Assembly: GCA_964657565.1 (NCBI GenBank)
Contig: CAZZVQ010000005.1
Span: 1 to 64,000 of the forward strand
Direction of reading: 5' to 3'
From: JAVVHH01 sp964657565
Lineage (GTDB): Bacteria > Pseudomonadota > Alphaproteobacteria > Acetobacterales > Acetobacteraceae
DNA length: 64,000 bases
This document shows positions 50,756-59,258 of the stretch, one piece after another (positions within the stretch are counted from its first letter, which is position 1; the number at the start of each line of letters is the position of its first letter). The translations under genes and the position numbers were made by a program. A model generated the notes under the pieces. The model ran no database searches, was not told where the DNA came from, and was given only the letters and a program-made list of their open reading frames with translations.

Positions 50756-52783
50756 TTGCCTAATCTCCGCGTAGCCGTCGACATCGGCGGTACATTCACT
50801 GACATCTGCATTCTCGACCAGGATTCGGGGCGGATCCGAATTGCCAAGACATCCTCGACACCCGACCCGATCGACGGTGTGATGACCGGGCTGGAGGCCG
50901 GCGCCGTCGATCTCGCGGACGTCGTGCTGTTCTCTCACGGCACTACGGTGGCAACCAACGCGTTGATCACGCGCCGGCTCCCGCGCACGGCGATGGTCTG
51001 CACCGAAGGCTTTCGCGACGTGCTCGAGATCCGCCGCGCCAACAAGGACGACATCTGGGACATCTACAAGGACGTCGCACCGCCCTACATCCCACGGCGC
51101 GACCGCCTGACCGTACCGGAGCGCATCGATGCCGCCGGCAAGGTGGTGACTCCGCTCGACGATGCAGCCGCCCGCGAGGTCGCCCGTATCTTGCGCAAAC
51201 GGGGCGTCGCGGCCGTGGCCGTGTGCTTCATGAACGCGTATGCCAACCCGGCCAACGAGCAGCGCATGAAGGCGATCCTCGAAGAGACGCTGCCCGGTGT
51301 GCCGGTCTCCATCTCGTCGGCCATCCTGCCGGAGATCTTCGAGCACGAACGGTTTTCGACCACGGTGGTCAATGCGGCGCTCAGCCCGGTGGTGGTCGAC
51401 TACACCACCCGCCTCGGCACGCGTCTGGCCAACGCCGGATATCGCAGCGACCTCCTCCTGCTGCATACGGGCGGCGGCGTGATGACCCCAAACGGCGTGA
51501 AGGAGTTCGCTGGGCGGCTCGCCGGCTCCGGCATTGCCGCCGGGGCGATCGCGAGCCGGCACATTGCGGTGCAATGCGGCTTTCCAAACTCGATCGGGCT
51601 CGACATGGGCGGCACGAGTTGCGACGTCTCGCTCGCCTACGAAGGCCAATCGCGAGTCACGAAGGACTGGTTCATCGAATTCGGTTATCCGATCCGCTTC
51701 CCGTCCATCGAAGTCCTGACGATTGGCGCGGGCGGCGGCTCGCTCGCTTGGGTCGACGAGGCCGGTGGCCTGCGCAACGGCCCGCAATCGGCGGGGGCGA
51801 ATCCCGGGCCGGCGTGCTACGGCCACGGCAACACGGTGCCGACCAACACCGACGCCAACGTGACGCTCGGCCGGCTCGGCACCGAACTGGCCGGCGGCAG
51901 CATCCATCTCGACGCGGCCAAAGCCCGCGCGGCGGTGCAGACCGGCGTCGCCGATCGCTTCCAGCTCGGGCTCGAGGAAGCGGCTGATTCCATCATCCGC
52001 GTGGCCAACGCCAACATGGCCGATGCCGTGCGGCTGATCTCGATCACCCGCGGTTACGACCCACGTGACTTCGCCCTGGTGGCGTTCGGCGGTGCCGGCG
52101 CGCTGCATGGTGCCGATATCGCCAAGGAACTCTCGATCCCCGCCGTGATCGTGCCGCCGCATCCAGGCATCACCTCGGCACTGGGATGCTTGCTGGTCGA
52201 TGTTCAGCACGACCTCGCAACCAGCTACATCATGCCCGCCGCCGATGCGGATCCGGTCGCGATCGAGGCGGCTTTTGCCGCGCTCGAGCAAGAGGCGGCG
52301 GAACGGCTGGCCCATGAGAGCGTGGCGCCTGCGGACGTTCTCATGCAGCGGACGGTGGACATGATGTATCAGGGGCAATGGCGCTCGCTGGCCATCCCCG
52401 CGCCGACACCGATCACCGATCTGGCTGGTTTGATCGAGGCCTTCCATCAAAGCCACGAGCGCGAATACAATTTCCGCCGCGACGATGCTCCGGTCGGGCT
52501 GTTCCGGCTGGGCCTGAAGGCAATCGGCGTGGTGCCGAAAGCGGAGTTTGCCCGTAGCGCCCCCACCGGGGCAACGCCCGAACCGAGGACGCGGCGCCGC
52601 GTCTGGTTCGCGCAAACGGGGGCGACGGACGCCCCGGTCTATTGGCGGCCCGACCTGCCCGCCGGCGCGCGGCTCAGCGGTCCCGCAATCGTGGAGCAAC
52701 TCGATTCCACCACGGTGGTGCCGCCGGGCTTCTCCGCCGAGGTTGACGGCTGGCTCAACATCGTCATGCGGCAGGAGGCTTGA
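50756..52783 (+). CDS. hyuA: Hydantoinase/oxoprolinase family protein, HyuA subunit (TTG start)
   Basis: 675 residues from TTG 50756, preceded by AGAAGGACA; the open frame extends a kilobase upstream as a shadow of livM and an ATG at 50751 is out of frame. ASKHA ATPase motifs: RVAVDIGGTFTDICILD, SHGTTVATNALI, LDMGGTSCDVSLAYEG, LTIGAGGGSLAW, VAFGGAGALHGADIAKELSI, HPGITSALGCLLVD. Forms an ATP-dependent complex with HyuB that opens hydantoins, oxoproline or other lactams by phosphorylating the amide, or carboxylates ketones in relatives (acetophenone carboxylase). Substrate undetermined. Confidence 0.92.
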   Translation: MPNLRVAVDIGGTFTDICILDQDSGRIRIAKTSSTPDPIDGVMTGLEAGAVDLADVVLFSHGTTVATNALITRRLPRTAMVCTEGFRDVLEIRRANKDDIWDIYKDVAPPYIPRRDRLTVPERIDAAGKVVTPLDDAAAREVARILRKRGVAAVAVCFMNAYANPANEQRMKAILEETLPGVPVSISSAILPEIFEHERFSTTVVNAALSPVVVDYTTRLGTRLANAGYRSDLLLLHTGGGVMTPNGVKEFAGRLAGSGIAAGAIASRHIAVQCGFPNSIGLDMGGTSCDVSLAYEGQSRVTKDWFIEFGYPIRFPSIEVLTIGAGGGSLAWVDEAGGLRNGPQSAGANPGPACYGHGNTVPTNTDANVTLGRLGTELAGGSIHLDAAKARAAVQTGVADRFQLGLEEAADSIIRVANANMADAVRLISITRGYDPRDFALVAFGGAGALHGADIAKELSIPAVIVPPHPGITSALGCLLVDVQHDLATSYIMPAADADPVAIEAAFAALEQEAAERLAHESVAPADVLMQRTVDMMYQGQWRSLAIPAPTPITDLAGLIEAFHQSHEREYNFRRDDAPVGLFRLGLKAIGVVPKAEFARSAPTGATPEPRTRRRVWFAQTGATDAPVYWRPDLPAGARLSGPAIVEQLDSTTVVPPGFSAEVDGWLNIVMRQEA

Positions 52784-52785
52784 TC

Positions 52786-54750
52786 ATGTCCCAAACCAAC
52801 CCGCTCGATCCGGTGACGTTCGAGGTCCTGAAGAACGCCTTCATCAGCGCGGTCGATCAGATGGCCGAGCAGATGCTGCGGACCTGCTACTCCTTCGTCA
52901 TCTTCAACCGCGACTTCTCCAATGCGCTGCACGATGCCAACGGGGACAGCGTCGCCCAGGGTAACGGCGACATCTCGGTGCATGTCGGCACGCTGCACTA
53001 TACCTGCAAAGCGGTGATCGAGTTCTTCAAGGGGGACATGCATCCCGGCGACGTCTACATGATCAACGACCCATATGCTGGCGGCACGCATTTCAGCGAC
53101 ACGCGGTTGATCCGGCCGATCTTCGTCGCCGACGAGATCATCGGCTACGCGCAATCCAACGGGCACTGGTCGGATATGGGCGGTTCGGTGCCGGGCTCGT
53201 TCGACGTGATGGCGAAGGACATGTTCCGCGAGGGCATTCGGATCACGCCGGTGCGCATCTTCGACCGCGGACGGTTCTGCCGCGACGTGGCGCACATGAT
53301 CGCGGCCAACACGCGCGACCCGGCCTCCATCATCGGCGACATGCTCTCGCAAGCCGAAGCGACCAACGTCGCGGCGCGCGAGGTGCTGCGCTTGGTCGAC
53401 AAGTATAGCAAGGAGACGGTGGTCGCCGGCATGGCGGCGGTGCAGGACTATGTCGAGCGCATCGTGCGTCAGCGGCTGGCCGCGTTGCCGGACGGTTCGT
53501 GGGAGACGGTGGATTACATCGACCGCGACGTGTCGGGCGGGGAGGGCATGATCCCCATCCACGTGAAGACCACGATCGCCGGCGACAAGGTCACATACGA
53601 CTTCGCCGGCACGCATCCGACGATCGGGTCGATCTACAACTCGGCGTTCGGCGCCACCTTCTCCGGCTGCGTCGCCGGCATGAAGACCTTCTTCCCCGAC
53701 CTGCCACTGAATTCCGGGCTCTACCGGGTGATCGACGTCGTGGCGCCGCCCGATACGGTGGTGAGCGCCAAGTGGCCCGTCGCGGTCACGGGCTTTCTGA
53801 TGCCGTTCGAGAAGATCATGAACTCGATCTACGAGATTTGGTCGGGGATCATGCCGCATCGCGCGATCTCGTGCACCTTCAACATCGAGTATCTCCTGAC
53901 CGGGGGCAACGATGCACGCAGCCCCGGCAAGCCGATCTTCATGTTCTATGACTGGCTGCCCGGGGGTTGGGGAGGGCGCAACGGGCGGGACGGCGCCAAC
54001 GTCACGCAGGCGTCGTTCGGAACCGGGATGCTGTCCCAGCCAGTCGAAGGGCAGGAGCGCGGCGCGCCGATCCTGACCACGGAATTCGAAGTGGTGACCG
54101 ATTCCGGCGGCCCCGGCAAATGGCGCGGTGGCGTGGGGGCGCGCAAGACCTCCATCTTACGCGAGGCGGAGAATACGGTGCTCTCCTACATCTGCGATCG
54201 CGAGCGGGCCGTGGTCTGGGGCACCAACGGCGGCCTGCCGTCGATCCCGCACGGTCTGACGCTGCGTCGCGCCGGCGCGGACGTGGATACCTGGCTCGGC
54301 TCGGTATTCTCGGACATACCTCTTCAAAACGGCGATACCTTCAGCCGTCCCACCGCAGGCGGTGGCGGCTATGGCGACCCACTGGAGCGCCACCCCGAGC
54401 ACGTCAAGGCCGATGTCGTCGACGATTACGTCTCGATCAAGCGCGCTGCAAAGGATTACGGCGTGGTGCTCACCGTGATCGACAAGGATCTGTGCGAATA
54501 CGAGATTGATCAAACAGCAACCGACCGTCTGCGGGCGTCGATCCGGGCCGAGCGCAAGACGTGGTTCGAGGAGGCGCCGGAGGCGGTTGCGGCGAAATAC
54601 CGCGCGGGTGAGATCGACGCGATGGACGCGGTACGCCGATATGCCGTGATCCTCGATTGGGGATCGGGCGAATTGATGCCGAAATCCACCGACCAGTTCC
54701 GCGCGCAGTTCCGCAAGCGGTCCTTGTCCCACTGGAGCGAGTTGCAATGA
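52786..54750 (+). CDS. hyuB: Hydantoinase/oxoprolinase family protein, HyuB subunit
   Basis: 654 residues from ATG 52786. Typical blocks: DPVTFEVLKNAFISAVDQMA EQM, GDVYMINDPYAGGTHFSDTR LIRP, YAQSNGHWSDMGGSVPGSFD, GGPGKWRGGVGARKT, GGGGYGDPLERHPEHVKADV, then a 120-residue C-terminal extension (DQFRAQFRKRSLSHWSELQ at the end). Partner of HyuA, 2 bp downstream. Overlaps pxpA by ATGA. Confidence 0.93.
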   Translation: MSQTNPLDPVTFEVLKNAFISAVDQMAEQMLRTCYSFVIFNRDFSNALHDANGDSVAQGNGDISVHVGTLHYTCKAVIEFFKGDMHPGDVYMINDPYAGGTHFSDTRLIRPIFVADEIIGYAQSNGHWSDMGGSVPGSFDVMAKDMFREGIRITPVRIFDRGRFCRDVAHMIAANTRDPASIIGDMLSQAEATNVAAREVLRLVDKYSKETVVAGMAAVQDYVERIVRQRLAALPDGSWETVDYIDRDVSGGEGMIPIHVKTTIAGDKVTYDFAGTHPTIGSIYNSAFGATFSGCVAGMKTFFPDLPLNSGLYRVIDVVAPPDTVVSAKWPVAVTGFLMPFEKIMNSIYEIWSGIMPHRAISCTFNIEYLLTGGNDARSPGKPIFMFYDWLPGGWGGRNGRDGANVTQASFGTGMLSQPVEGQERGAPILTTEFEVVTDSGGPGKWRGGVGARKTSILREAENTVLSYICDRERAVVWGTNGGLPSIPHGLTLRRAGADVDTWLGSVFSDIPLQNGDTFSRPTAGGGGYGDPLERHPEHVKADVVDDYVSIKRAAKDYGVVLTVIDKDLCEYEIDQTATDRLRASIRAERKTWFEEAPEAVAAKYRAGEIDAMDAVRRYAVILDWGSGELMPKSTDQFRAQFRKRSLSHWSELQ

Positions 54751-55475
54751 CGATCACGATCAACTGCGATATGGGCGAGGCGTTCGGGCTGTTCAAATGC
54801 GGCGACGACGCGGGGCTGATGCCGTTTACCTCGATCGCGAACGTCGCGTGCGGCTTCCATGCCTCCGATCCGAGCGTGATGCACAAGACGGTGCGGCTCG
54901 CCAAGGCGCATGGCGTGGCGGTGGGCGCGCATCCCTCGTTGCCGGATCTGCAGGGTTTCGGGCGCCGTGAGATGAAGATCGGCAAGGACGAACTCACCGA
55001 CTGCATCATCTACCAGGTGGGCGCGCTCAAGGCCTTCCTCGACGCCGAAGGCATGACGCTCAACCACATCAAGCCGCATGGCGCGCTCTTCGGGATGGCG
55101 ATCCGCGACGAGGCGATCGCCGAAGGAATCGCGAACGCCGCCGCGCTGTTCGGGGTGCCGATACTCGGCATGGCCGGCACGCTGCATGAGACGGTGTACA
55201 CCGGCAAGGGCCTCGCCTTCGTGCCGGAATACTACATCGATCTCGACTACTCGGACGAAGGAACGTTGATCATCACCCGCGAGCACGACGCCAAGGACCC
55301 GGACGAGGCCGCGCGGCGTGCCGTCAGGGTCGCGCGCGAGGGATTGGCGACGTCGATCAGCGGTAAGCCATTCCCGATGCGCGCAGAAAGCTACTGCATC
55401 CATTCCGACACGCCCAACGCAGTGATGCTCGCCCACACCGTGACGACGGCTCTGAAGCCCTGGCTCGCTGCGTAA
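54747..55475 (+). CDS. pxpA: 5-oxoprolinase subunit A (LamB/YcsF family)
   Basis: 242 residues. MTITINCDMGEAFGLFKCGD, SIANVACGFHASDPSVMHKT, VAVGAHPSLPDLQGFGRREM, LNHIKPHGALFGM and ESYCIHSDTPNAVMLAH cover the whole PxpA/YcsF pattern. With PxpB and PxpC it hydrolyses 5-oxoproline to glutamate using ATP. Here the biotin carrier and carboxylase lie between A and BC, an arrangement that suggests carboxylation takes part in the reaction (inference). Confidence 0.92.
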   Translation: MTITINCDMGEAFGLFKCGDDAGLMPFTSIANVACGFHASDPSVMHKTVRLAKAHGVAVGAHPSLPDLQGFGRREMKIGKDELTDCIIYQVGALKAFLDAEGMTLNHIKPHGALFGMAIRDEAIAEGIANAAALFGVPILGMAGTLHETVYTGKGLAFVPEYYIDLDYSDEGTLIITREHDAKDPDEAARRAVRVAREGLATSISGKPFPMRAESYCIHSDTPNAVMLAHTVTTALKPWLAA

Positions 55476-55515
55476 AGCCTGTCGCACACCGTCCAACGCC
55501 CGTCCGGAGTTGCTC

Positions 55516-55758
55516 ATGCCGACCCACACCATGCCCTGCCCGTTGCCCGGCACCTTCTACCGCAAGCCATCGCCCGACACGCCGGCATTCAAGGAGATTG
55601 GCGACCCGGTTGCGCCAGGCGAGACGATCGGTCTCATCGAGGTCATGAAGACGTTCACGGCCGTCACGGCTGAGGTGTCCGGCACCATCGCCGGGTTCCA
55701 CGCGGAAAATGAAGATGCCGTCATGGCCGGCCAGCCGCTTGTCGACATCGAGACCTGA
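55516..55758 (+). CDS. Biotin carboxyl carrier protein, short
   Basis: 80 residues from ATG 55516: a stand-alone biotinyl/lipoyl domain. MPCPLPGTFYRKPSPDTPAF, GDPVAPGETIGLIEVMKTFT gives the biotin site Lys45 as VMKT instead of the common AMKM, a variant usual in PxpABC-linked carriers. It lacks the N-terminal half of AccB, so it should serve a dedicated carboxylase, not fatty-acid synthesis. 6 bp before the biotin carboxylase. Confidence 0.9.
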   Translation: MPTHTMPCPLPGTFYRKPSPDTPAFKEIGDPVAPGETIGLIEVMKTFTAVTAEVSGTIAGFHAENEDAVMAGQPLVDIET

Positions 55759-55764
55759 CCGTCC

Positions 55765-57153
55765 ATGGCTCTGGAAAAGGTTCTCGTTGCGAACCGGGGC
55801 GAGATCGCCGTCCGCATCGTCCGTGCGGTCCGTGAACTCGGCCTGCGATCCGTGCAGGTCTACAGCACGGCCGACGCCGACATGCTGGCGGTCCGCCTGG
55901 CCGACCAAGCCGTCGAGATCGGCCCGCCGCACGCTGCCAAATCGTATCTGAATGGCGAGGCCGTGCTTCGCGCGGCACAGCAAACCGGCGCCGATGCGAT
56001 CCACCCGGGATACGGTTTCCTGTCCGAGAATGCATCCTTCGCCGCCTCGGTCGAAGCGGCGGGGCTGGTCTTCGTTGGCCCAACCGCGGACACCATCCGG
56101 ACCATGGGTGATAAAGCTGCCGCGCGAGCCGCGGCCGTTGCGGCCGGCGTGCCCGTGGTGCCCGGCAGCGAGGGAGTGGTCGACGACCCTGACGCGGCCT
56201 TGGCGATAGCCACGCAGATCGGCTTTCCGATCATGATCAAGGCGGCGGCCGGCGGTGGTGGGCGTGGCATACGCGTGGCCCAGGATGCAGCCGAACTCGC
56301 GTCGCTGCTGCCGCAGGCGAGCGCAGAAGCCCATGCTGCATTTGGCGACGGCAGCCTCTATCTCGAGCGCTTCATCGGCCGGGCCCGCCACATCGAGGTG
56401 CAGATCCTCGGCGACGGGCATGATGCCATTCACCTGCACGAACGCGAGTGCTCGCTGCAACGCCGCCGGCAAAAGGTATGGGAGGAAGCGCCGGCAACGG
56501 CGCTGCCCGACCATGTGCGCACGGAACTGTGCGCCTCGGCGGTGCGGCTGGCCAAGGCCTGCTCCTATCGCGGCGCCGGCACTCTCGAATACCTCTACAA
56601 TGACGAGACCGGCGAGTGGTTCTTCATCGAGATGAATACGCGCATTCAGGTCGAACATCCGGTGACTGAGATGGTCACCGGGATCGATCTCCTGCACGAG
56701 ATGATCCGCATCGCGGGCGGAGAGCCACTCAGGTTCTCACAATCCGACATCGGTCGCCGCGGCCATGCGATCGAGGTGCGGATCAATGCCGAGGACCCGG
56801 CCCGGGATTTCAAGCCCTCGCCCGGCACCGTCAGAACGCTGACCGTACCGGGCGGCTTCGGCGTGCGGTTCGACACCATGCTGTACCCGGGGTGCAGCGT
56901 TCCCCCCTTCTACGACAGCTTGCTCGGCAAGCTGATCGTGTGGGGTGACAGCCGCCAGGCCGCACTGGCGCGGCTGCGCAGCGCACTCGGCGAGCTTGTC
57001 GTGGACGGGCTCAGCACGACAGCGCCGCTGCATGCGGAACTCGCGCGCCACGCCGAGGTGATCGCGGGCCATGTGCACACCCGCTGGCTCGAAGCATGGC
57101 TCGCAACAGCCCCGCTCGCTCAGTCGACGGCCACCAATGGGAGGGACATATGA
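55765..57153 (+). CDS. Biotin carboxylase subunit
   Basis: 462 residues. EKVLVANRGEIAVRIVRAVR at the start, HPGYGFLSENASFA, ATP-grasp glycine loop AAAGGGGRGIR, ECSLQRRRQKVWEEAP, EMNTRIQVEHPVTEMVTGID and FKPSPGTV. All AccC active-site features are intact. It carboxylates the biotin of the 80-residue carrier; the acceptor is presumably the substrate of the PxpBC-like partners. Overlaps pxpB by ATGA. Confidence 0.93.
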   Translation: MALEKVLVANRGEIAVRIVRAVRELGLRSVQVYSTADADMLAVRLADQAVEIGPPHAAKSYLNGEAVLRAAQQTGADAIHPGYGFLSENASFAASVEAAGLVFVGPTADTIRTMGDKAAARAAAVAAGVPVVPGSEGVVDDPDAALAIATQIGFPIMIKAAAGGGGRGIRVAQDAAELASLLPQASAEAHAAFGDGSLYLERFIGRARHIEVQILGDGHDAIHLHERECSLQRRRQKVWEEAPATALPDHVRTELCASAVRLAKACSYRGAGTLEYLYNDETGEWFFIEMNTRIQVEHPVTEMVTGIDLLHEMIRIAGGEPLRFSQSDIGRRGHAIEVRINAEDPARDFKPSPGTVRTLTVPGGFGVRFDTMLYPGCSVPPFYDSLLGKLIVWGDSRQAALARLRSALGELVVDGLSTTAPLHAELARHAEVIAGHVHTRWLEAWLATAPLAQSTATNGRDI

Positions 57154-58025
57154 ACGCGCGCTACTCATTCGGCGGAGACGAGCACATCTTCGTCGAGGTC
57201 AACGAAGCGATGTCGCTCGAAGCCTTCTTCACGAGCTTGTTTCTCTGCCGGGCGTTGAAGCAGAGCGCCATCAAAGGCGTCACCGAGATCTGTCCGGCAA
57301 ACGCGTCGTTTCAAGTGAGATTTGACCCCGACATCATCGCGCCCAACGATCTGCTGCGAGAGATCAAGACGCTCGAAGCGCTAGCAGGCAAAGCGGAGCC
57401 CATACTCAAGACCCGCATGATCGAGATCCCGGTCTATTACGGTGACCCGTGGACGCATGAGACGCTGATGCGCTTTCGCGAGCGGCATCAAGAGCCCGGC
57501 GGCACCGACCTCGACTACGCCGCCAAGATCAACAACTACGCCAATCCGGACGCGTTCATCGCGGCGCACCATGGTTCGCCATGGTTCGTGTCGATGGTCG
57601 GCTTCGTGGCCGGGCTGCCGTTCATGTATCAGATGGTGCCGCGCGCCCAACAGATCGAAGTGCCGAAATACCTCCGTCCGCGAACCGATACACCACGCCT
57701 GACGGTGGGGCACGGCGGTTGTTTCGGCTGTATCTACTCCGTGCGCGGCGCGGGCGGCTACCAGATGTTCGGCATCACGCCGATGCCGATCTACGATCCG
57801 AACCAGGCGATCAGCTACCTCAAAGGATTCATGATCTTCTTCCAGCCGGGCGATATCGTGAAATTCAAACCGATCGGGCGCGAGGCATACGACCAGGCCG
57901 TGCAGGACGTCGATGCTGGACGGTTTGCCCCGGCGATCCGCGACGTCACCTTCGACCTGCGCGCGCTGAACAGAGACCCCGGCGCCTACAACGCTGAACT
58001 GGTTGGAGCCCTCCATGGCCATTGA
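57150..58025 (+). CDS. pxpB: 5-oxoprolinase subunit B (KipI/AHS1 family)
   Basis: 291 residues from ATG 57150. IEIPVYYGDPWTHETLMRFR, FVSMVGFVAGLPFMYQMVPR, RPRTDTPRLTVGHGGCFGCI YSVRGAGGYQMFGITPMPIY and FFQPGDIVKFKPI are AHS1 (allophanate hydrolase subunit 1) blocks. This domain is also part of urea carboxylase. Its end overlaps pxpC by 11 bp. Confidence 0.92.
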   Translation: MNARYSFGGDEHIFVEVNEAMSLEAFFTSLFLCRALKQSAIKGVTEICPANASFQVRFDPDIIAPNDLLREIKTLEALAGKAEPILKTRMIEIPVYYGDPWTHETLMRFRERHQEPGGTDLDYAAKINNYANPDAFIAAHHGSPWFVSMVGFVAGLPFMYQMVPRAQQIEVPKYLRPRTDTPRLTVGHGGCFGCIYSVRGAGGYQMFGITPMPIYDPNQAISYLKGFMIFFQPGDIVKFKPIGREAYDQAVQDVDAGRFAPAIRDVTFDLRALNRDPGAYNAELVGALHGH

Positions 58026-58986
58026 GGTGCACAAGCCCGGTCTGGCGACGACGGTCCAGGACCTCGGCCGCCCCGGATACTATGATGTCGGCATTCCGCT
58101 TTCGGGCGCGATGGACCGCTTCGCGCTCATCGCCGGCAATCTGCTGGTCGGCAATTCCGAGGACGCGGCAGCGCTCGAGATCGTGTTCCTGGGTCCTGAG
58201 TTGCGCTTCTCCGTCGATGCCATGGTCGCCGTCACTGGTGCGGATATGCCCGCCAGGGTCGATGGAACGCAGCAGCCCGCCTGGGAGTGCTTCCACATTC
58301 GCGCGGGCCAGACCTTAGCCTTCGATTTCCTCAAGCGTGGCGCCCGGGCATATCTGTGCGTGGCCGGCGGCATCGATGTGCCGATTGTGCTCGGTAGTCG
58401 CTCAACCTATGTCCTCGGCGCCTTGGGTGGCCACCAGGGCCGGGCGCTGCAGAAGGGAGATGTCCTGCCTCTCGGCAAGCCTGAGCGCATCGCTGCACCC
58501 GGCCGAGCGGTGCCCACGGCGCTCAGGCGCGGCGTCGTGCCCACCGAGACGCTCCGGATGCTGCCTGGATTGTACGAGCATCGCGTCACCAGGGAAGCGC
58601 TCGCCGGCTTCTTCGCCGATACCTGGAAGGTCGCGACCGAGGCCGACCGCATCGGCTACCGCTTCCGCGGCGGAACGAAGCTGACCTTCGTCGAGCGCGA
58701 GCCGCCGTTCGGGGCCGGCTCAGATCCCAGCAACATCGTCGATAGTTGCTATCCCTACGGTTCCATTCAGATGCCTGGTGGCACCGAACCGATCGTCTTG
58801 CACCGCGATGCCGTCTCGGGCGGCGGCTACTTCATGCTCGGAACCGTGATTTCCGCCGACATGGATTTCATCGGCCAGTTGCAGCCGCATTCACCCGTTC
58901 GCTTCGTTCCAGTAAGTCTGGAGAATTCGTTAGCCGCGCGCGCCGAATACAATGCGATGCTCCAGCTCCTGCGGAGCAAGTTATAG
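58015..58986 (+). CDS. pxpC: 5-oxoprolinase subunit C (KipA/AHS2 family)
   Basis: 323 residues from ATG 58015. VHKPGLATTVQDLGRPGYYD VGIPLSGAMDRFAL, LEIVFLGPELRF, AYLCVAGGIDVPIVLGSRST, PYGSIQMPGGTEPIVLHRDA VSGGGYFMLGTV follow the biotin-dependent carboxylase-like AHS2 domain. With PxpB it forms the lactam-binding and carboxyltransferase-like part. Confidence 0.93.
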   Translation: MAIEVHKPGLATTVQDLGRPGYYDVGIPLSGAMDRFALIAGNLLVGNSEDAAALEIVFLGPELRFSVDAMVAVTGADMPARVDGTQQPAWECFHIRAGQTLAFDFLKRGARAYLCVAGGIDVPIVLGSRSTYVLGALGGHQGRALQKGDVLPLGKPERIAAPGRAVPTALRRGVVPTETLRMLPGLYEHRVTREALAGFFADTWKVATEADRIGYRFRGGTKLTFVEREPPFGAGSDPSNIVDSCYPYGSIQMPGGTEPIVLHRDAVSGGGYFMLGTVISADMDFIGQLQPHSPVRFVPVSLENSLAARAEYNAMLQLLRSKL

Positions 58987-59066
58987 TTGCTCCGACGCGC
59001 CGCAGCGTTGGCTCGCCTGCGACTTCCCCGCACTGACGCCGATCGGCATCACGAGGATACAAGAGA

Positions 59067-59258
59067 ATGGACGCACAGTTCGAGGCCGCCATGCGCAACC
59101 TGCTCTGCGTGCGGCTCGGGTCACGCGCCGCTATAGAAGACCTGGCGGCGGCCGCCGCCGAATCGGCCCTGCTCACCCGCGAGGTGACGCAGCTGCGTCC
59201 GCTGCTCGGGCCGGCAGATCAGCCGGATGGTCTGCGAGCCATGCTCGACGCACCATGA
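59067..59258 (+). CDS. Small AtzG-like (DUF4089) amidase partner
   Basis: 63 residues, mostly helical: MDAQFEAAMRNLLCVRLGSR, AIEDLAAAAAESALLTREVT, QLRPLLGPADQP. The pattern is weak, but AtzG proteins of about this size pair with AtzE amidases in a GatCA-like complex, and this gene directly precedes and overlaps such an amidase (ATGA). Role: stabilising or presenting subunit of the amidase. The call rests more on position than on sequence. Confidence 0.65.
   Translation: MDAQFEAAMRNLLCVRLGSRAAIEDLAAAAAESALLTREVTQLRPLLGPADQPDGLRAMLDAP

Noticed and set aside
49694..52783. Apparent 1029-residue LivM-HyuA fusion
   Set aside because: The first 350 codons are an off-frame shadow of livM. HyuA homology begins at TTG 50756 behind an RBS.
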